64,000 nucleotides of DNA from Lepus europaeus (lineage: Eukaryota > Chordata > Mammalia > Lagomorpha > Leporidae): positions 65,267,297 through 65,331,296 of the forward strand of contig NC_084836.1 in NCBI RefSeq assembly GCF_033115175.1, given 5' to 3'. Positions 11,815 through 23,232 of the stretch are shown piece by piece. Made by a program: the position numbers and the translations under genes. Each line of letters starts with the position of its first letter. The first letter of the stretch is position 1. Under the pieces are notes generated by a model. That model saw only the letters and a program-made list of their open reading frames with translations. It was not told where the DNA came from and ran no database searches.

Positions 11815-12161
11815 CTGATCCAATAAAAATTTATTGAGTGTCTGTTGTGTGCCAGCTACTCTTGGGTACACTGTGGTTCACAAAATAGATATGGCCTGCA
11901 CTCTCAAGAGACTCACCATAGAGCAGGTGTTAATGAAAAAATTAAATTAATATAAAACTATAGATTATAGCAAGTGTCCTAAAGGAAGTAGAGCAATTCA
12001 GTTCGTAACATTGGGCAGAAAGAGAATATAGAAGGCAAAACTCTCCAGGAAGATATCTTTGATGAGGTCATATTTAAGCTGAAACCATGAAAAGTAAGAT
12101 CCATCAATGCAAATGCAAGCAGGGAATGCAAAGATACACACACACACACACACACAGAGAA

Positions 12162-12226
<65 letters not shown>

Positions 12227-12420
12227 CATTGGGTAAGCACTAAAGTGGAAAAGAACATAGCATCTTCAAGGAGCTGAAGACTAGCAGAGATGGACAAACA
12301 AGAGATACCTTAAGAGGATCACACAGAAACGAGATCATCAATGACCTTACAAACCAGAGTAGGAGGCTTTAATACAATTACAAGGTAATGGACCATATCT
12401 TTAAAAGGAGCAAGGATTCT
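11815..12420 (-). mobile_element. L2 LINE 3' end (antisense)
   Basis: The classic inverted L2 3' end: 'AAATTTATTGAGTGTCTGTT', 'GTGCCAGCTACTCTTGGGTA', 'GATATGGCCTGCACTCTCAA', 'GAGGTCATATTTAAGCTGAA' and 'CAATGACCTTACAAACCAGA'. It is the mirror-image partner of the L2 at 34755-35475 upstream of OR6C copy C. That pairing shows the inverted paralogy extends this far and that the sequence is ancestral. Confidence 0.7.
12134..12223 (+). repeat. (CA)n(GA)n microsatellite
   Basis: About 22 bp of CA followed by about 70 bp of interrupted GA, inside the L2 remnant. Confidence 0.95.
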
Positions 12421-12928
12421 CACGTTCGATTCAATGGTCAGTCTTGCTCTGTCTTTACATTGGACTTGGGAGACTGTTTTGTTGAGTTTAGAATGAGAAG
12501 AAACAGAAAAACAGGAAGTTCTCTATGGCTCAAGGTGGCATTTTCCTAGAGAGTGAGGAAACAGGCAAGAGCAGAACAGAATACTTGTGACTTCAACATT
12601 AATTATAGTGAGCCCGTTTACCTCACATGAAACCCAGATGGTGAATGAGTGTTTTCTGTTCATTAACACAGATCATGTAAAATAGCCTCGGTTCCATGGA
12701 GTTATTAACCATACATGCCTTTCCTCTTGGATGACTACTATATCAAGATACTGACAGCGGCATGATAAGGACCTGTGGTTGATCTCTAGGGTAACTGAGC
12801 AGTGGCAGTCCTGTGTGGTCATTGATTACCCTACCCCTCCACTTGCATTCTCGATTAACAGGTAACAAACTAGAATTGTGGCTCAGCTCACATGTTCACC
12901 GCACCCCCTGCTAGCTCATACAGACAGT

Positions 12929-12974
12929 CCTTTTTTTTCCAATCTACCTTCTTTCATTTTTTCACAAATACCAG
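12929..12974 (+). promoter_or_regulatory. Splice acceptor upstream of OR6C copy A
   Basis: A pyrimidine-rich tract (12929-12966) is followed by CAAATACCAG ending at 12974, 17 bp before the first ATG. Olfactory receptor genes usually have a 5' non-coding exon and an intron that ends just before the coding exon, and this fits. It also explains the in-frame open stretch upstream of the ATG: that stretch begins with GTG and is probably intron. Copy B has the same acceptor at 23215, and copy C has the aligned ACCAG on the minus strand at 34195-34199. Confidence 0.6.
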
Positions 12975-12991
12975 GACTTAGTCAGGAATCA

Positions 12992-13933
12992 ATGATGAGG
13001 AATTATACAGCACTAACAACGTTCATCTTGCTGGGACTAACGGATGATCCAAATCTACAGATATTCCTATTTATTTTTTTGTTTCTAACCTACTTGTTGT
13101 GTATTTTTGGGAACCTGGCCATCATCATTCTCACCTTGGTGGATTCTCACCTCCAAACACCCATGTACTTTTTCCTCCGGAATTTCTCTGTGCTGGAGTT
13201 CTCTTTTACAGCTTTCTGCATTCCCAGATTCCTGTACGCAATGGCAACTGGGGACAATACTATAAGCTATAATGCATGCTTCACTCAACTGTTTTTTGTT
13301 TTCTTCTTCAGTGTAACTGAGTTCCTTCTCCTGACAGCCATGTCCTATGACCGCTACGTGGCCATCTGCAAACCCCTGCATTACATGACCATCATGAGCA
13401 ACAGAGTCTGCATCAGGATCCTCATGGGGTGTGTCATGCTTACTCTAATCATCATCACCCCACCATTTACTCTGGTCTTTGATCTCGAGTTTTGTGACTC
13501 TAACATCATAGATCACTTTGCCTGTGACGTAGGGCCCATGCTGAAGATCACCTGCAATGACACAGAGTTTTTGGAGCACTTTGTCTTCATCTTGGCTGTG
13601 CTGACGCTTCTGTTCACGTTAGGGTGTGTGATTACGTCCTACACACACATCATCAGGACCATTCTCAGATTCCCTTCTGCTCAGCAGAGGACAAAGGCTT
13701 TTTCCACTTGTTCATCTCACATAATTGTGGTTTCTATCACTTATGGAAGCTGCGTCTTCATGTACATTAAGCCATCTGAAAAAGAAGACGTGGCTATGAA
13801 TAAGGTGGTGGCATTGCTCATAACCTCAGTTACTCCAGTGATGAATCCCTTCATTTACACCCTGAGGAACAAGCAGGTGATACAAGCTTTCAAAGACATG
13901 ACCAAAAGGATTGCAGCCATCTCAAAGAATTGA
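12992..13933 (+). CDS. Olfactory receptor, OR6C family (copy A)
   Basis: An odorant-sensing class A G-protein-coupled receptor of the plasma membrane of olfactory neuron cilia, expected to couple to G-olf. It has 313 residues from ATG 12992, or 312 from the adjacent ATG 12995, which has an A at -3. Both are normal family lengths. Visible hallmarks are an N-terminal NYT glycosylation site, a TM1 GN motif (IFGNLAII), LQTPMYFFL before TM2, the conserved Cys pairs of the extracellular loops, [15 protein letters not shown] at the end of TM3, KAFSTCSSH at TM6 and [12 protein letters not shown] in TM7. The TLTLVDSHL-like loop, [16 protein letters not shown] and the [12 protein letters not shown] loop are typical of OR6C receptors. 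There is no frameshift or internal stop; the stop is TGA. I cannot assign a numbered orthologue. Confidence 0.95.
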   Translation: MMRNYTALTTFILLGLTDDPNLQIFLFIFLFLTYLLCIFGNLAIIILTLVDSHLQTPMYFFLRNFSVLEFSFTAFCIPRFLYAMATGDNTISYNACFTQLFFVFFFSVTEFLLLTAMSYDRYVAICKPLHYMTIMSNRVCIRILMGCVMLTLIIITPPFTLVFDLEFCDSNIIDHFACDVGPMLKITCNDTEFLEHFVFILAVLTLLFTLGCVITSYTHIIRTILRFPSAQQRTKAFSTCSSHIIVVSITYGSCVFMYIKPSEKEDVAMNKVVALLITSVTPVMNPFIYTLRNKQVIQAFKDMTKRIAAISKN

Positions 13934-14640
13934 AGGCCTAGCAGGTTAAAGTAACAAATCATAAAACAATTCTTTATTTGTGTTTCATCTTCAACTTATT
14001 CTACTTTATTCATGCTTTTTATGTGACACATCCCATTTCAGCTAAATGCAGGGTACATGTTTGATTCACATGTTAGCAATCTTCCTTAGGTCATTCTTTT
14101 CCCAGAAATGCATAGGAGTTAATCTTTCATAAGCACTTATAAGACACCTGTGAATACTCACTGGACCATGGAATGTCAACAGCATCACTATACTGACTTG
14201 TTGACTAGTCTTGCAGTGACGAACATGACCTGACATGCGGCTCAAAGTCCACAGGAACAGCAGCCATTGTGGTCTATGTCTGCAGGAAAGGCCAGGTGGT
14301 TGCCCTGTTTGAGAAAACTCCTCATTTTGTGCTTCCCGCTTTCCAGGGAGCTATACATGTCGACTAAAATCTTCCTCAGGTTCCTTGTGCTTAAAAGTTA
14401 TACAATTTGTGATAAAAGTCCAAATTCCATCTCGATAGGATTTCATGTTCCTGCCATCGTTGTGGGTGCACCTGTGTATATCTTTGTGCATTTGTTGCTC
14501 TTTGCAGAAAGCTTAATAGGCCTCAAGGAGGTAATGGGATGGACAAAGTATAAAGGACAGCTTCTATCAAATTGTGTTCTCATCCAGATTATTCACTACG
14601 GTTTTTAAATAGTTTCTAAATGTGCTGAAGCTTCTGCGTT
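13934..14640. other. 3' flank of OR6C copy A
   Basis: This sequence is shared with copy B (24175-24880) and, inverted, with copy C (32520-33235), so it belongs to the ancestral receptor unit. It probably contains 3' UTR. No canonical AATAAA is obvious. The 113-codon frame at 14267-14608 differs in frame among the copies and is not a gene. Confidence 0.6.
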
Positions 14641-15006
14641 TACCATAATCTCATTTGTTGAGTTTTGTTCTTGTTGCTTGGGCACTGGGAGTCTTGTCCA
14701 GGAAGTCATCCCTCACACCATGTCTTGGAGTATTTCTGCTACAGTTTCTTCCTGTGACCTCGTAGTCTCAGGTGTTTGATCCATCTTGATTTGATTTTGT
14801 GTATAGTGAGAAATAGATTTGATTTTGTGTATGGTGAGAGATACGGATCTACTTTCATTCTTTGATATATATACATCCAGTTCCATATGAATGTTCAGAT
14901 TGTTTTTCTAATTCTGTCAAGAGTGTCATTGATGTTTTATACATTGTAGAGTGCTTTAGTTAGTATAGACATTCTAGTGATATTGAGTCTTCTTTTTTAT
15001 TATTTA

Positions 15007-15304
15007 TGTTTAGAGATTTTATTTATTTGGGAAGCAGAGTTACATACAGAGAGAGGGAGAGACAGAAAGGTCTTCCATCCTCTGGTTCATTTCCCACATG
15101 GCTGCAATGGCCGGAGTTGAGCTGATCCGAAGCCAGGAGCTAGGAGCTTCTTCTGGGTCTCCCACACAAGTGTAGGGGCCTAAACAGTTGAACTGTCTTT
15201 CACTGGTCTTCCAGGTCATAAGCAGGGAGCTGGATCTGTAGAGGAGCAGCTGGGACGTGAGCTGGCACCCATGTGGCATGCCTGCTATGCCACAGTGCTG
15301 GCCC
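15007..15304 (-). mobile_element. C-SINE (antisense) in the unit A L1
   Basis: Flanked by the duplication TGATATTGA(G/T)TCTTCT (about 14978-14993 and 15305-15320), which is L1 ORF2 sequence. Shared with unit B (about 25250-25570). Confidence 0.88.
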
Positions 15305-16129
15305 TGATATTGATTCTTCTAATCCATGATCAAAGAATGTCTTTCCATTTTTTGTGCCTTTGATCATTTCTTTTCTTTTTTTTTTTAAAGATGTATTTAT
15401 TTATTTTTTGAAAGTCCGAGTTACAGGAAGTTTTATGCTGTTAAATATTTTGGAATAGTTTTGAAAAATATTGGAGTTCATTTCCTCTTTAAATATTTTG
15501 TAGAATTCAGTAGTTAAACCACCAGATCTTGCACTTTTCCTTGATGGAAGACTTTGATTACTAGTTCAATTTCATTGTTTGTTACATTGTTTGATAAGTT
15601 ATAAGTATCCCCAAATTTATCCATTTCTTCAAGGTTTTCCAATTTATCAGCATATAGCTTTTCATATTCTTTATGATCCTTTGTGTTTTGGTAGAGTCAT
15701 TTGAAATGTCTTTTTTTCATTTTATTTATTTGAATTTTTCTTCTTTGTCTTTGTTAGTCTTGTTAGAATTTATTTATTTTGTGTATCTTTTCAACAAATC
15801 AGCTTTTTTTTCAACTTTTAAAGTGATTTTTATGTTTCAATTCCATTTATTTCTGCTCTGATCCTTTTTATTTCTCACCCTTTGCTGATTTTGGGTTAGA
15901 TTTGTTCTTGTTTTTCTCACTCTTTGAGATGCATCATTAGATCTTTGATTTGAGACATTTTTCTTTTTGTAGTGTAAGCGCTTAATGATATACATTCCCT
16001 CTTAATACTGCTTTTGTTGGCTCTTATAGGTTTTGACATGTTGTGTTTTCACTTTCATTTATTGAAAAAAAGCTTTTTTAAACCTATTAATTACTTAATG
16101 ACCGATTAATCATTCAATAGCACATTGTT

Positions 16130-16470
16130 GGGGCCTGCGCTGTGGCATAGCAGGTAAAGCTGCTGCCTGTAGTGCCAGCATTCCCTATGGGCGCCTGTTT
16201 GAGGCCTGACTGTTCCACTTCTGATCCAGCTCTCTTCTCTGGCCTGGGAAAGCAGTAGTAGATGGTCTGAATTCTTAGGCTCTTGCACCTATGTGGGAGA
16301 CCCAGAAGAAGCTCCTGGCTCCTGGCTTCGGAGCAGCACAGCTCTGGCCATTGAGGCCAGTTGGGGAGTGAACCAGCAGATGGAAGACCTTTGTCTCTCT
16401 CTCTCTCTGCCTCTCCTCTCTCTGTGTAACTTTTTCAAGTAAATAAATAAATCTTTAAAAAAGCAGCAAA
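16130..16470 (+). mobile_element. C-SINE (+), older type, in the unit A L1
   Basis: A complete element with tail AAATAAATAAATCTTTAAAA. It is flanked by AATAGCACATTGTT (16116-16129) and AATAGCATATTGTT (16471-16484). In unit B the two flanking duplications lie about 700 bp apart in opposite orientation, the mark of an inversion with one breakpoint inside this SINE. Confidence 0.9.
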
Positions 16471-17407
16471 AATAGCATATTGTTAAATTTCCAAGTATTT
16501 ATGTGTGTTCCATTGTTCTTGTTGTTTATTTCCAGTTTTATTCCTTATGACAATATATATGGTATGATTTCAATCTTTTTAAACTTACTGAGACTTGATT
16601 TCTGGCCTAATATGTGATCTATCTTAGAAAATGTTCATCTGTTGGTGAGAAGAATGTATATTCTGAAGCCTTGGATGAAATGTCCTTTTTGTCTGTTAAG
16701 TCCATTTACTCTAGAATGTTTCAGCGCCTATGTATCTTCACTGATTTTAAGTCTGTACGATCTGTCCATTGATGACAGTGGGGTGTTGAAGTTACCCACT
16801 ATTCCTGTATTGGAGTCTATCTGTCCTTTTAGGTATAGCAGCATTTGCTGTATATATCTAGGTGGTTTTGTGTTGGGTACACATATGTTTATGATTGCTG
16901 TATCTTCTTGCTGCATTGAGCTGTTTATCACAATGCATTGTCCTTCTTTATCTTTTTTCTGGAGTTTTTGACTTAAAGTCTGTTTGAATCTGAGATTAGG
17001 ATAGCTACTTCTATTTGTTTTTGTTTTCCATTTCCTGCTATGTCTTTTTTCCAGCCCTTCACTCTCAGTCTATATGGTCTTTGTTTGTGAAGTGAGTCTC
17101 TTTGTAGGCAGGATATTGTGGGATCTTGCTTTTCTATCCATTCAGTCAACCTAAGCCTTTTGGCTGGAGCATTTGATCCATTGACATTCAAAGTTCGTGT
17201 TGATAGGTAAGAAATAACACCTTTCACTTTGTGTCCTGGATCCTGTTTAGATCTGCTATGTGAGTGAATTAGGTTGTGTCATGATGTTTACTTCTAATGC
17301 AGGATCCCCTTCAGAATTTCTTGCAAGGTTGGTGTGGTAGTGGGGGATTCTCTCAGTTTTTGCTTATCTAGGGAATATTTTATTTCTCCTTCACTCTTTC
17401 TTTTTTT

Positions 17408-17476
17408 GGAACAGAAAGTATCTTCATTACCAAACAGATTAACACATTCACAGACACTCACTTTCTGAGGCCTATC
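17408..17476. other. Fragment cut by the tandem duplication junction
   Basis: This 70-bp piece equals 28513-28579 in unit B, where it continues. It follows a T-run and could be the end of a small retrocopy inserted in the L1. Homology between the two units ends here, so the duplication junction lies at about 17476/17477. Confidence 0.5.
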
Positions 17477-18899
17477 CAAACACCTCCATCAAAGGTTGCA
17501 TTCATTTGAGAAGTATCAATATATGTTCAGTGCTGAGACTTCTTGTAGCACTTACAGTATATACAAAGCAGCATTAGACTACTGTGGTTTGCATTTATGA
17601 AATACAGATTGAAGCTTTCTGCTACAACTTGCCAATATAACCTTACAGCTAACACAGTGACAATTATTCAGTTCCTATTTTTTCTTCTGAAGCTCAATAA
17701 ACAGGATATCATTTAAGTACATGGAATAATGCTGTGTCTTCTTCATTATGGTAGTAAATTTTAAAATCTAAATAATATCATGGAAATTTTTGCATTTATT
17801 TGAACATGTGTTCATCATATAAATACATACAAATAGTGTATTCATACAACTTATATTATGTATCCATCAATAATGACGTCTTATTGGATATAAAGTATCT
17901 CTCGTATTCACATTTTATATTATGTCATTCACACTCATATTTAACTCACATTCATAGTTTATACAAATAAAGATGTAAATGAGCTTATACAACATTATAA
18001 TAAAGCAAATGCCAGTAGCACATGTTGAAATGTACCATACACAGAAAATGATCATTTTGAGCAGATGTCTATTCATAAGTAAATGCATTTGCAAAAGAAT
18101 TTTGAAGCTCTACTTTCCACTTCAGAAGAGTAAAACAAACTCTGAAGAAGACACAAAATTAATATATAATGATGTGGACGGAAAACAATAAAATGGAAAA
18201 CAAAGACTTAATATGAGGGGAATTTAGAAAGGCTCTTGCTCCAAAGAACTACTTAGATTAACATATCTGATAAATTTGTTCAAAAACAAAGGAGGAAATA
18301 ATATTAAAAATGGAATGCGATTTTATAAATAGAGCTGAGATCACAAAGACAAAGCACTATAAAATGTTCTTATAAAGTAACCCTACATTTTAGTAAAAGA
18401 ATCAATTTCAGTAAAATAATCTGATGGTAAAAAATAAAATCCTAGATGGTGCTGTGAGATTTAAACAACTAATCAACAGATTAAAACCTTTCAACAAAGC
18501 CAACACCAGTTTCAAGGCCTACCAAATTCTCAAAGAGCAAATAATTCCAAGGAAATAATAAAATTTTCAGCCAGGAAAAAGTTGAGTACTCCTTAATTTG
18601 TTTTGTAAAATGAGCATAACCTCCAACCCCAAATCATGTCTCATCAGCACACAATGGAAAACTTGAAGATAGTTGAACTTTGGAAAACCATATGCCAAAA
18701 TTAAATAAAACATTTGCAAATTAAAATTTTTTTGTCTAAAATAGCAGCAAATCTATTCTATCTTTTTATTGCTCTAAGAGACAAAAGAAGATAAATTGTG
18801 TGCTTAGTACATATGCTGCATTTTATTTACTAGACACGATGATTTACTGCGTGTTAAATTCAACATTCATTCATGGTGACTCTTAGAAATCTATGCACA

Positions 18900-19540
18900 T
18901 GACTAGAGCCTAGGGAGATTACTGACGCCATGAACAGGAGTGTCAAATTGTTAAGTCAGCAACAGGAGTCACTGTGTACTTACATCCCATGTGGGATCTG
19001 TCCTTAATGTGTTATCTAATGTGCAGTGATGCTATAACTAGTACTGAAACAGTATTTTTACACTTTGTGTTTCTGCGTGGGTACAAACTGATGTGATCTT
19101 TACTAATTATATACTGAATCGATCTCCTGTATATAAAGATAATTGGAAATGAAAAAAAAAAATAACCCTGGTGTTAAATTGGAAATGGCATAGAAAATTA
19201 ATTAATTTTTAAAAAATCATGTAGGATCTCTGTCTTTAATGTGCTGTACACTGTTATTTAATGCTATAACTAGTACTCCAACAGTATTTTTTTTTTTCAC
19301 TATGTGTTGCTATATGGCAGCAAGCTGTTGAAATCGTTACCTAATATATACTAAACTGATCTTCTGTATATAAAGAGAATTGAAAATGAATCATGATGTG
19401 ATTGGAAGGGGAGAGGGAGCGGGAAAGGGGAGGGTTGTGGGTGGGAAGGAAGTTGTGGGAGGGGGGGAAGCCATTGTAACCCATAAGCTGTACTTTGGAA
19501 ATTTATATTCATTAAATAAAAGTTTAATTAAAAAAGAAAG
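18900..19540 (+). mobile_element. L1 3' end, first of two at one site
   Basis: A 5'-truncated L1 3' UTR of about 640 bp with an A-rich tail, flanked by AAATCTATGCACA (18887-18899 and 19541-19553). The UTR shows the same internal partial tandem repeat of its end as the L1 at 3750-4368. Unit A has an uninterrupted single copy of the target at about 6097-6110. Confidence 0.85.
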
Positions 19541-19555
19541 AAATCTATGCACAGA

Positions 19556-19761
19556 ATGGTTGAAATCTTTACTTAGTATAAACTAAATTGATCTTCTGTA
19601 TATAAAGATAATTAAAAATGAATCTTGATGTCAATGGGATGGCGAGGGAGTGGGAGATGGGATGGTTGTGGGTGGGAGGGAGGTTATGGGGGGAAAATCG
19701 GTATAATCCAAAATTTGTACTTTGGAAATTTATATTTATTAAATAAAAGTTAAAAAAGGAG
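19556..19761 (+). mobile_element. L1 3' end, second at the same site
   Basis: A second, shorter L1 tail of about 205 bp lies immediately after a copy of the target AAATCTATGCACAGA (19541-19555) and is followed by a third copy (19762-19776). It differs from the first tail in sequence, so it looks like an independent insertion. Confidence 0.82.
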
Positions 19762-19776
19762 AAATCTATGCACAGA

Positions 19777-21787
19777 CGTTATTCTTGAAGTTTCTAAGTG
19801 GACTCTAATTAATTGACTCCTACTGGTTATATATGTTAAGATATAAAAGGATCTGGAAATAAAGTTATGGCAATGGGCAGAAGAATGAGCACTCAATCTC
19901 CAAAGTGTTTAGAATAGTGGGTCACAAGAATGGACAAAACACCCATCAGGCTGAGACGTGCCAGATCCCGGGGAGAAGATACTTGTGCTATGGTAGCTGG
20001 TCTGACTGGACGTTCCAATTACGCTACTTCTTTGATCTTTGCTAAAGCATCCTCAAGCAAGGAGAACAGTGCAAAAGAGCTACACCTGAGTTTTCAACGG
20101 ACACATGGCTCTGCACCTGACCAGTTGCTGATTGTATTGTTGCCTTTTCCTTTCCCCAAGGACACAATCCCAATGGGTAGCAGTTTAGCTTTTCCTCACA
20201 AAATGTCTTCAAGTTCACCCCATGCTAGGTTAATTAGGGACAGTTGAACCTGGGATCCCCAGGGTACTTTTTGTTTCTTTGATCAAATGATTCCTAACCA
20301 TCTGCTGGGACCAAGCAGATATAACTTACACCACTCTTCAAGATAGAATTGTCAGGGACATCTGTCTTCCTACACAGGTCAGGACACTGCCTTTGCCCAA
20401 AACAAAGAGTTTCTCTCCATGACAACGACAGGTATTTCTCTCAGCTAAGCAGAATGAGCATTATTCCCAGCGCTAAGTCAGACATTACTCTTTATTTGGT
20501 ATCCTGAAGAGACTTGTTGAAGGTGAAGGTCATTCGGGAAAGTCCCCAGGCTTTGTAGGCAATGGAAACCCGAGAGTTCTCTGCCCATTCGCAGACAGTG
20601 CATGCACTGGGCGCGACATGAGAAGCACTGTACCATCATAACTAGAAAAGCTGCTACTCGACTCTGAAATACCTTCAGTATCTTGTGATCAGATGGCTCA
20701 CAGAAGCCATGGACAGCAACCTGATCTGAGTGGTAAGTATGATTTACTTAGTCACACATCCAGAGCCCAAGTAGTTGGACGTTTCAGGCAGAAGGGTTTG
20801 ACTTATGTGTTTCAAAACCCAGGTCCTAAATAACGAAGAACAACATTTCTTCATAGGACTAACTCTGTAGGAGCCCATAGGATGTCAATCTATTCTCTAA
20901 CCAGTGGTACTCAAATTTGAGTAAGGCTTTTAAAAGATACTCTTGGAAGAAATTACAAGGATAGGAAAATACACTTTTAGGAAGGGACTATAGTCTCCAA
21001 TTGATGAGATCCTGAGAAAATGTCCTTGTTATCTCAGTCTAACAACATATCTGCCGAATGTTTATGTTTGGTTATGCAACTTGAAGACCAGGAGACACAG
21101 CTGTGTCTTTTTAATACACAGTACCAAAAAAGCATCATTGAGAGTGAAAAAAAATATTCTTTTATTAGTAAACAACATAATAAAGCAATGAATTTTAGTA
21201 TGTTTTCCTGAATGGGTTCATTCTGTATGTTCAAAAAGACTGTACCAATATTGATTGTTTGTAAAAGTAGAAGTTATAGTAGTGTTATGTGTGCACAGGC
21301 CTTATGCCAGCTTGAGGACACATTGGAGGTACTTAGTGAGGCATTTGGAGGCCGGATCAGAGGACAAGTAAGGGCAATAGGAATGTGTCTCAACTTCAAC
21401 ATTTGATCTAGTGTGATCATTTGCTGAGTGATTCTACAGTACCTGGGGGGGAAGTAGCCAACATTCCAACCACTTGTTAAACACTGCAAATCAGATGCCT
21501 TTCAGTAGATTCAGGGTTGGCTAGCTCTGAAGTGTGTGTAGGGACATGTTGGAAATGGACACAGCACTCTCAACAGGAGTCTCCAGTGTCAGGAGAAATG
21601 CCCTTCAAGCTTGTGGAGAATGTGCTGTAAAAGACTGTAGAACACTGTTCATGTGGGGTCTCCTGGGAAGGCCCCATTACATCTCAATAATAAGGCCGAT
21701 CGGAAGCCCTAGAAATAAGGACTGAAAATGGAAAATGGAAAAACGTTTCAGTTACAAAGAAATGTAATTCCTTGTTATTTTCTTCTT
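19777..21787. other. Single-copy block upstream of OR6C copy B, no gene recognised
   Basis: The direct counterpart of 6112-8114. The small reading frames are poorly conserved in frame between the copies. I see nothing that supports a protein. Confidence 0.55.
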
Positions 21788-22163
21788 AAAAGGTTTATTT
21801 ATATAGAGAGATTTATTTATTTATTTATTTATTTGGGATTTATTTAGTTGGAGAGAGACAGAGAGAGAGAGAGAGAGAAAATGAGAGAGAGAGAGAGAGA
21901 GAAATCTTCCAACCGCTGGTTCATTCCCCCTAGTGGCTGTAATGGCCAGAGCTGTGCTGATGCAAAGCCAGGAGCCAGGAGATTCTGTCGGGTCTCCCAC
22001 ATGGATGCAGGGGTCAAGCACTTGGGCCATCTTCTACTGCTTTGCCAGGCCCATTAGCGGGGAGCTGGATCAGAGGTGGAGTGGCCAGGACTAGAACTGG
22101 CACCCATGTAGGATGCCGGAATCACAGCAGCAGCTTTATTTCTGCACCACATCGCCATCCCCA
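21788..22163 (-). mobile_element. C-SINE (antisense), paralogue of 8115-8522
   Basis: The same insertion as in unit A, with a shorter, interrupted GA tract and a longer TTTA run. Confidence 0.85.
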
Positions 22164-22338
22164 CTTGTTATGTTCAAAGAGTAACGACCTCTGCAATAGT
22201 CTCTCACTCCGGATAAGGAAATCTGGAAGTATATTCTGCTCTTAAATCTGTATATATGAAATACACGAAATTAGTTCCCTTTATGTGAATTTTCAGAAGT
22301 TGAAAAAGAAAAAGAAAAAAGGAAGCAAATACCTATGA

Positions 22339-22700
22339 GGGTACTTCAAAAACTGTATGGAAAATGGGCATTTGGCCTAGCGGTTCAGACACTGTCGGTT
22401 TGCTCATGCCCTGATTCCAAATTCCTTTGAAGAGAGGAGGCAGCAGGTGGTGTGGCTCAAATGATGGCGCCTCTGACACTCATGTCAAAGGCTGAGACAG
22501 AGTTCTGACTCCCGACTTTGGACCAGCCTGATCCTCGCCATTGCAGGTATTGGGGAGTGAACCAGCAGATGGGGACCTTGTCTCTCTCTGCCTCCCGGAT
22601 TATCGAAAAAATTAGTTAATTTTAGTGCAAAAAATAAAGACTTTTGAAATCTATACAGTGTTTTCATAATACTCATTTTCCATGTCTGTTTTGGAAACCA
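22339..22700. mobile_element. Mariner-like MITE split by a SINE (unit B)
   Basis: Paralogue of 8698-9060, with the same old SINE inside (about 22368-22610). Confidence 0.55.
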
Positions 22701-22824
22701 TTAAATAATAATCATAATAAGAAAGCCCTGGACAGTGACTCATGGGGTCCCCTGGTGGTTAGTTGATGGCATCACAAAGAGGATGTTGGTCATTTTCTCA
22801 AAAAATAAGGCAGAATCAGTCAAA

Positions 22825-22999
22825 TTACAGTTAGGGAGGCAGCATTTTACAGAGTCCCATTTCTCACTATCCTGTTTGCCCAAGTCCTCAATTGATGACC
22901 TGGGCAAGATCTTTCGCATTTCTGCACTTCAGTTCATCATCTATACAAGGAGGATTATATCATAATCAGCTTCAGAGGGCGGCTTTGGGAATTAAATGT
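22825..22999 (+). mobile_element. MIR SINE truncated by deletion
   Basis: The unit B copy of the MIR at 9190-9420. It ends abruptly at about 22999, after GGGAATTAAATGTG, where the sequence jumps to GCATGATAAGGACC, the equivalent of 12759 in unit A. Confidence 0.75.
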
Positions 23000-23169
23000 G
23001 GCATGATAAGGACCTGTGGTTCATCTCTAGGGTAACTGAGCAGTGGCAGTCCTGTGTGGTCATTGATTACCCTACCCCTCCACTCCCATTCTCAATTAAC
23101 AGGTAACAAACTAGAATTGTGGCTCAGCTCACATGTTCACCGCACCCCCTGCTAGCTCATACAGACAGT

Positions 23170-23215
23170 CCTTTTTTTTCCAATCTACCTTCTTTCATTT
23201 TTTCACTAATACCAG
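23170..23215 (+). promoter_or_regulatory. Splice acceptor upstream of OR6C copy B
   Basis: Pyrimidine tract followed by CTAATACCAG ending at 23215, the same arrangement as copy A with one base change. The coding ATG follows 17 bp later. Confidence 0.6.
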
Positions 23216-23232
23216 GACTTAGTCAGGAATCA

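Larger units (their letters stand above)
14641..17404 (-). mobile_element. Degenerate L1 (antisense) in unit A
   Basis: On the minus strand one can read the ORF1 C-terminus (17294-17404, containing DKQKLRES and LQEILKGILH), then the start of the ORF2 endonuclease (16973-17227, containing LRLTEWIEKQDPTI). RT-region remnants with many stops follow, down to about 14700. It is interrupted by SINEs at 15007-15304, 15370-15427 (fragment) and 16130-16470. It is shared with unit B, where part is inverted. An old inactive copy. Confidence 0.85.
4501..17476 (+). repeat. Tandem duplication unit A (OR6C copy A)
   Basis: The unit aligns colinearly with 17960-28579. Shared landmarks are the sequence at 4501-4770 (17966-18250), the unique block 5565-8115 (18250-21785), the antisense SINE at 8115 (21788), the MITE/SINE at 8698 (22339), the olfactory receptor gene, and the antisense L1 that follows. 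Homology stops at 17476/28579, after the shared GAGGCCTATC. Differences are individual SINE and L1 insertions, a 3.4 kb deletion in B and an inversion in B. The start of the unit lies left of the window or behind the L1s at 1-4500. Confidence 0.9.

Noticed and set aside
12878-12991. In-frame 38-codon N-terminal extension of OR6C copy A (and 23119-23232 in copy B)
   Set aside because: It starts with GTG, not ATG, lies upstream of a good splice acceptor, and is absent from copy C. The family starts at M(M)RN.
13085-13381. 98-codon minus-strand frame opposite the receptor gene, repeated at 23326 and 33788
   Set aside because: A shadow of the conserved receptor sequence; it recurs only because the sense strand is conserved.
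14267-14608. 113-codon frame downstream of copy A (114 codons in copy B, antisense in C)
   Set aside because: The frame changes between copies through small indels and the translation has no recognisable domain.
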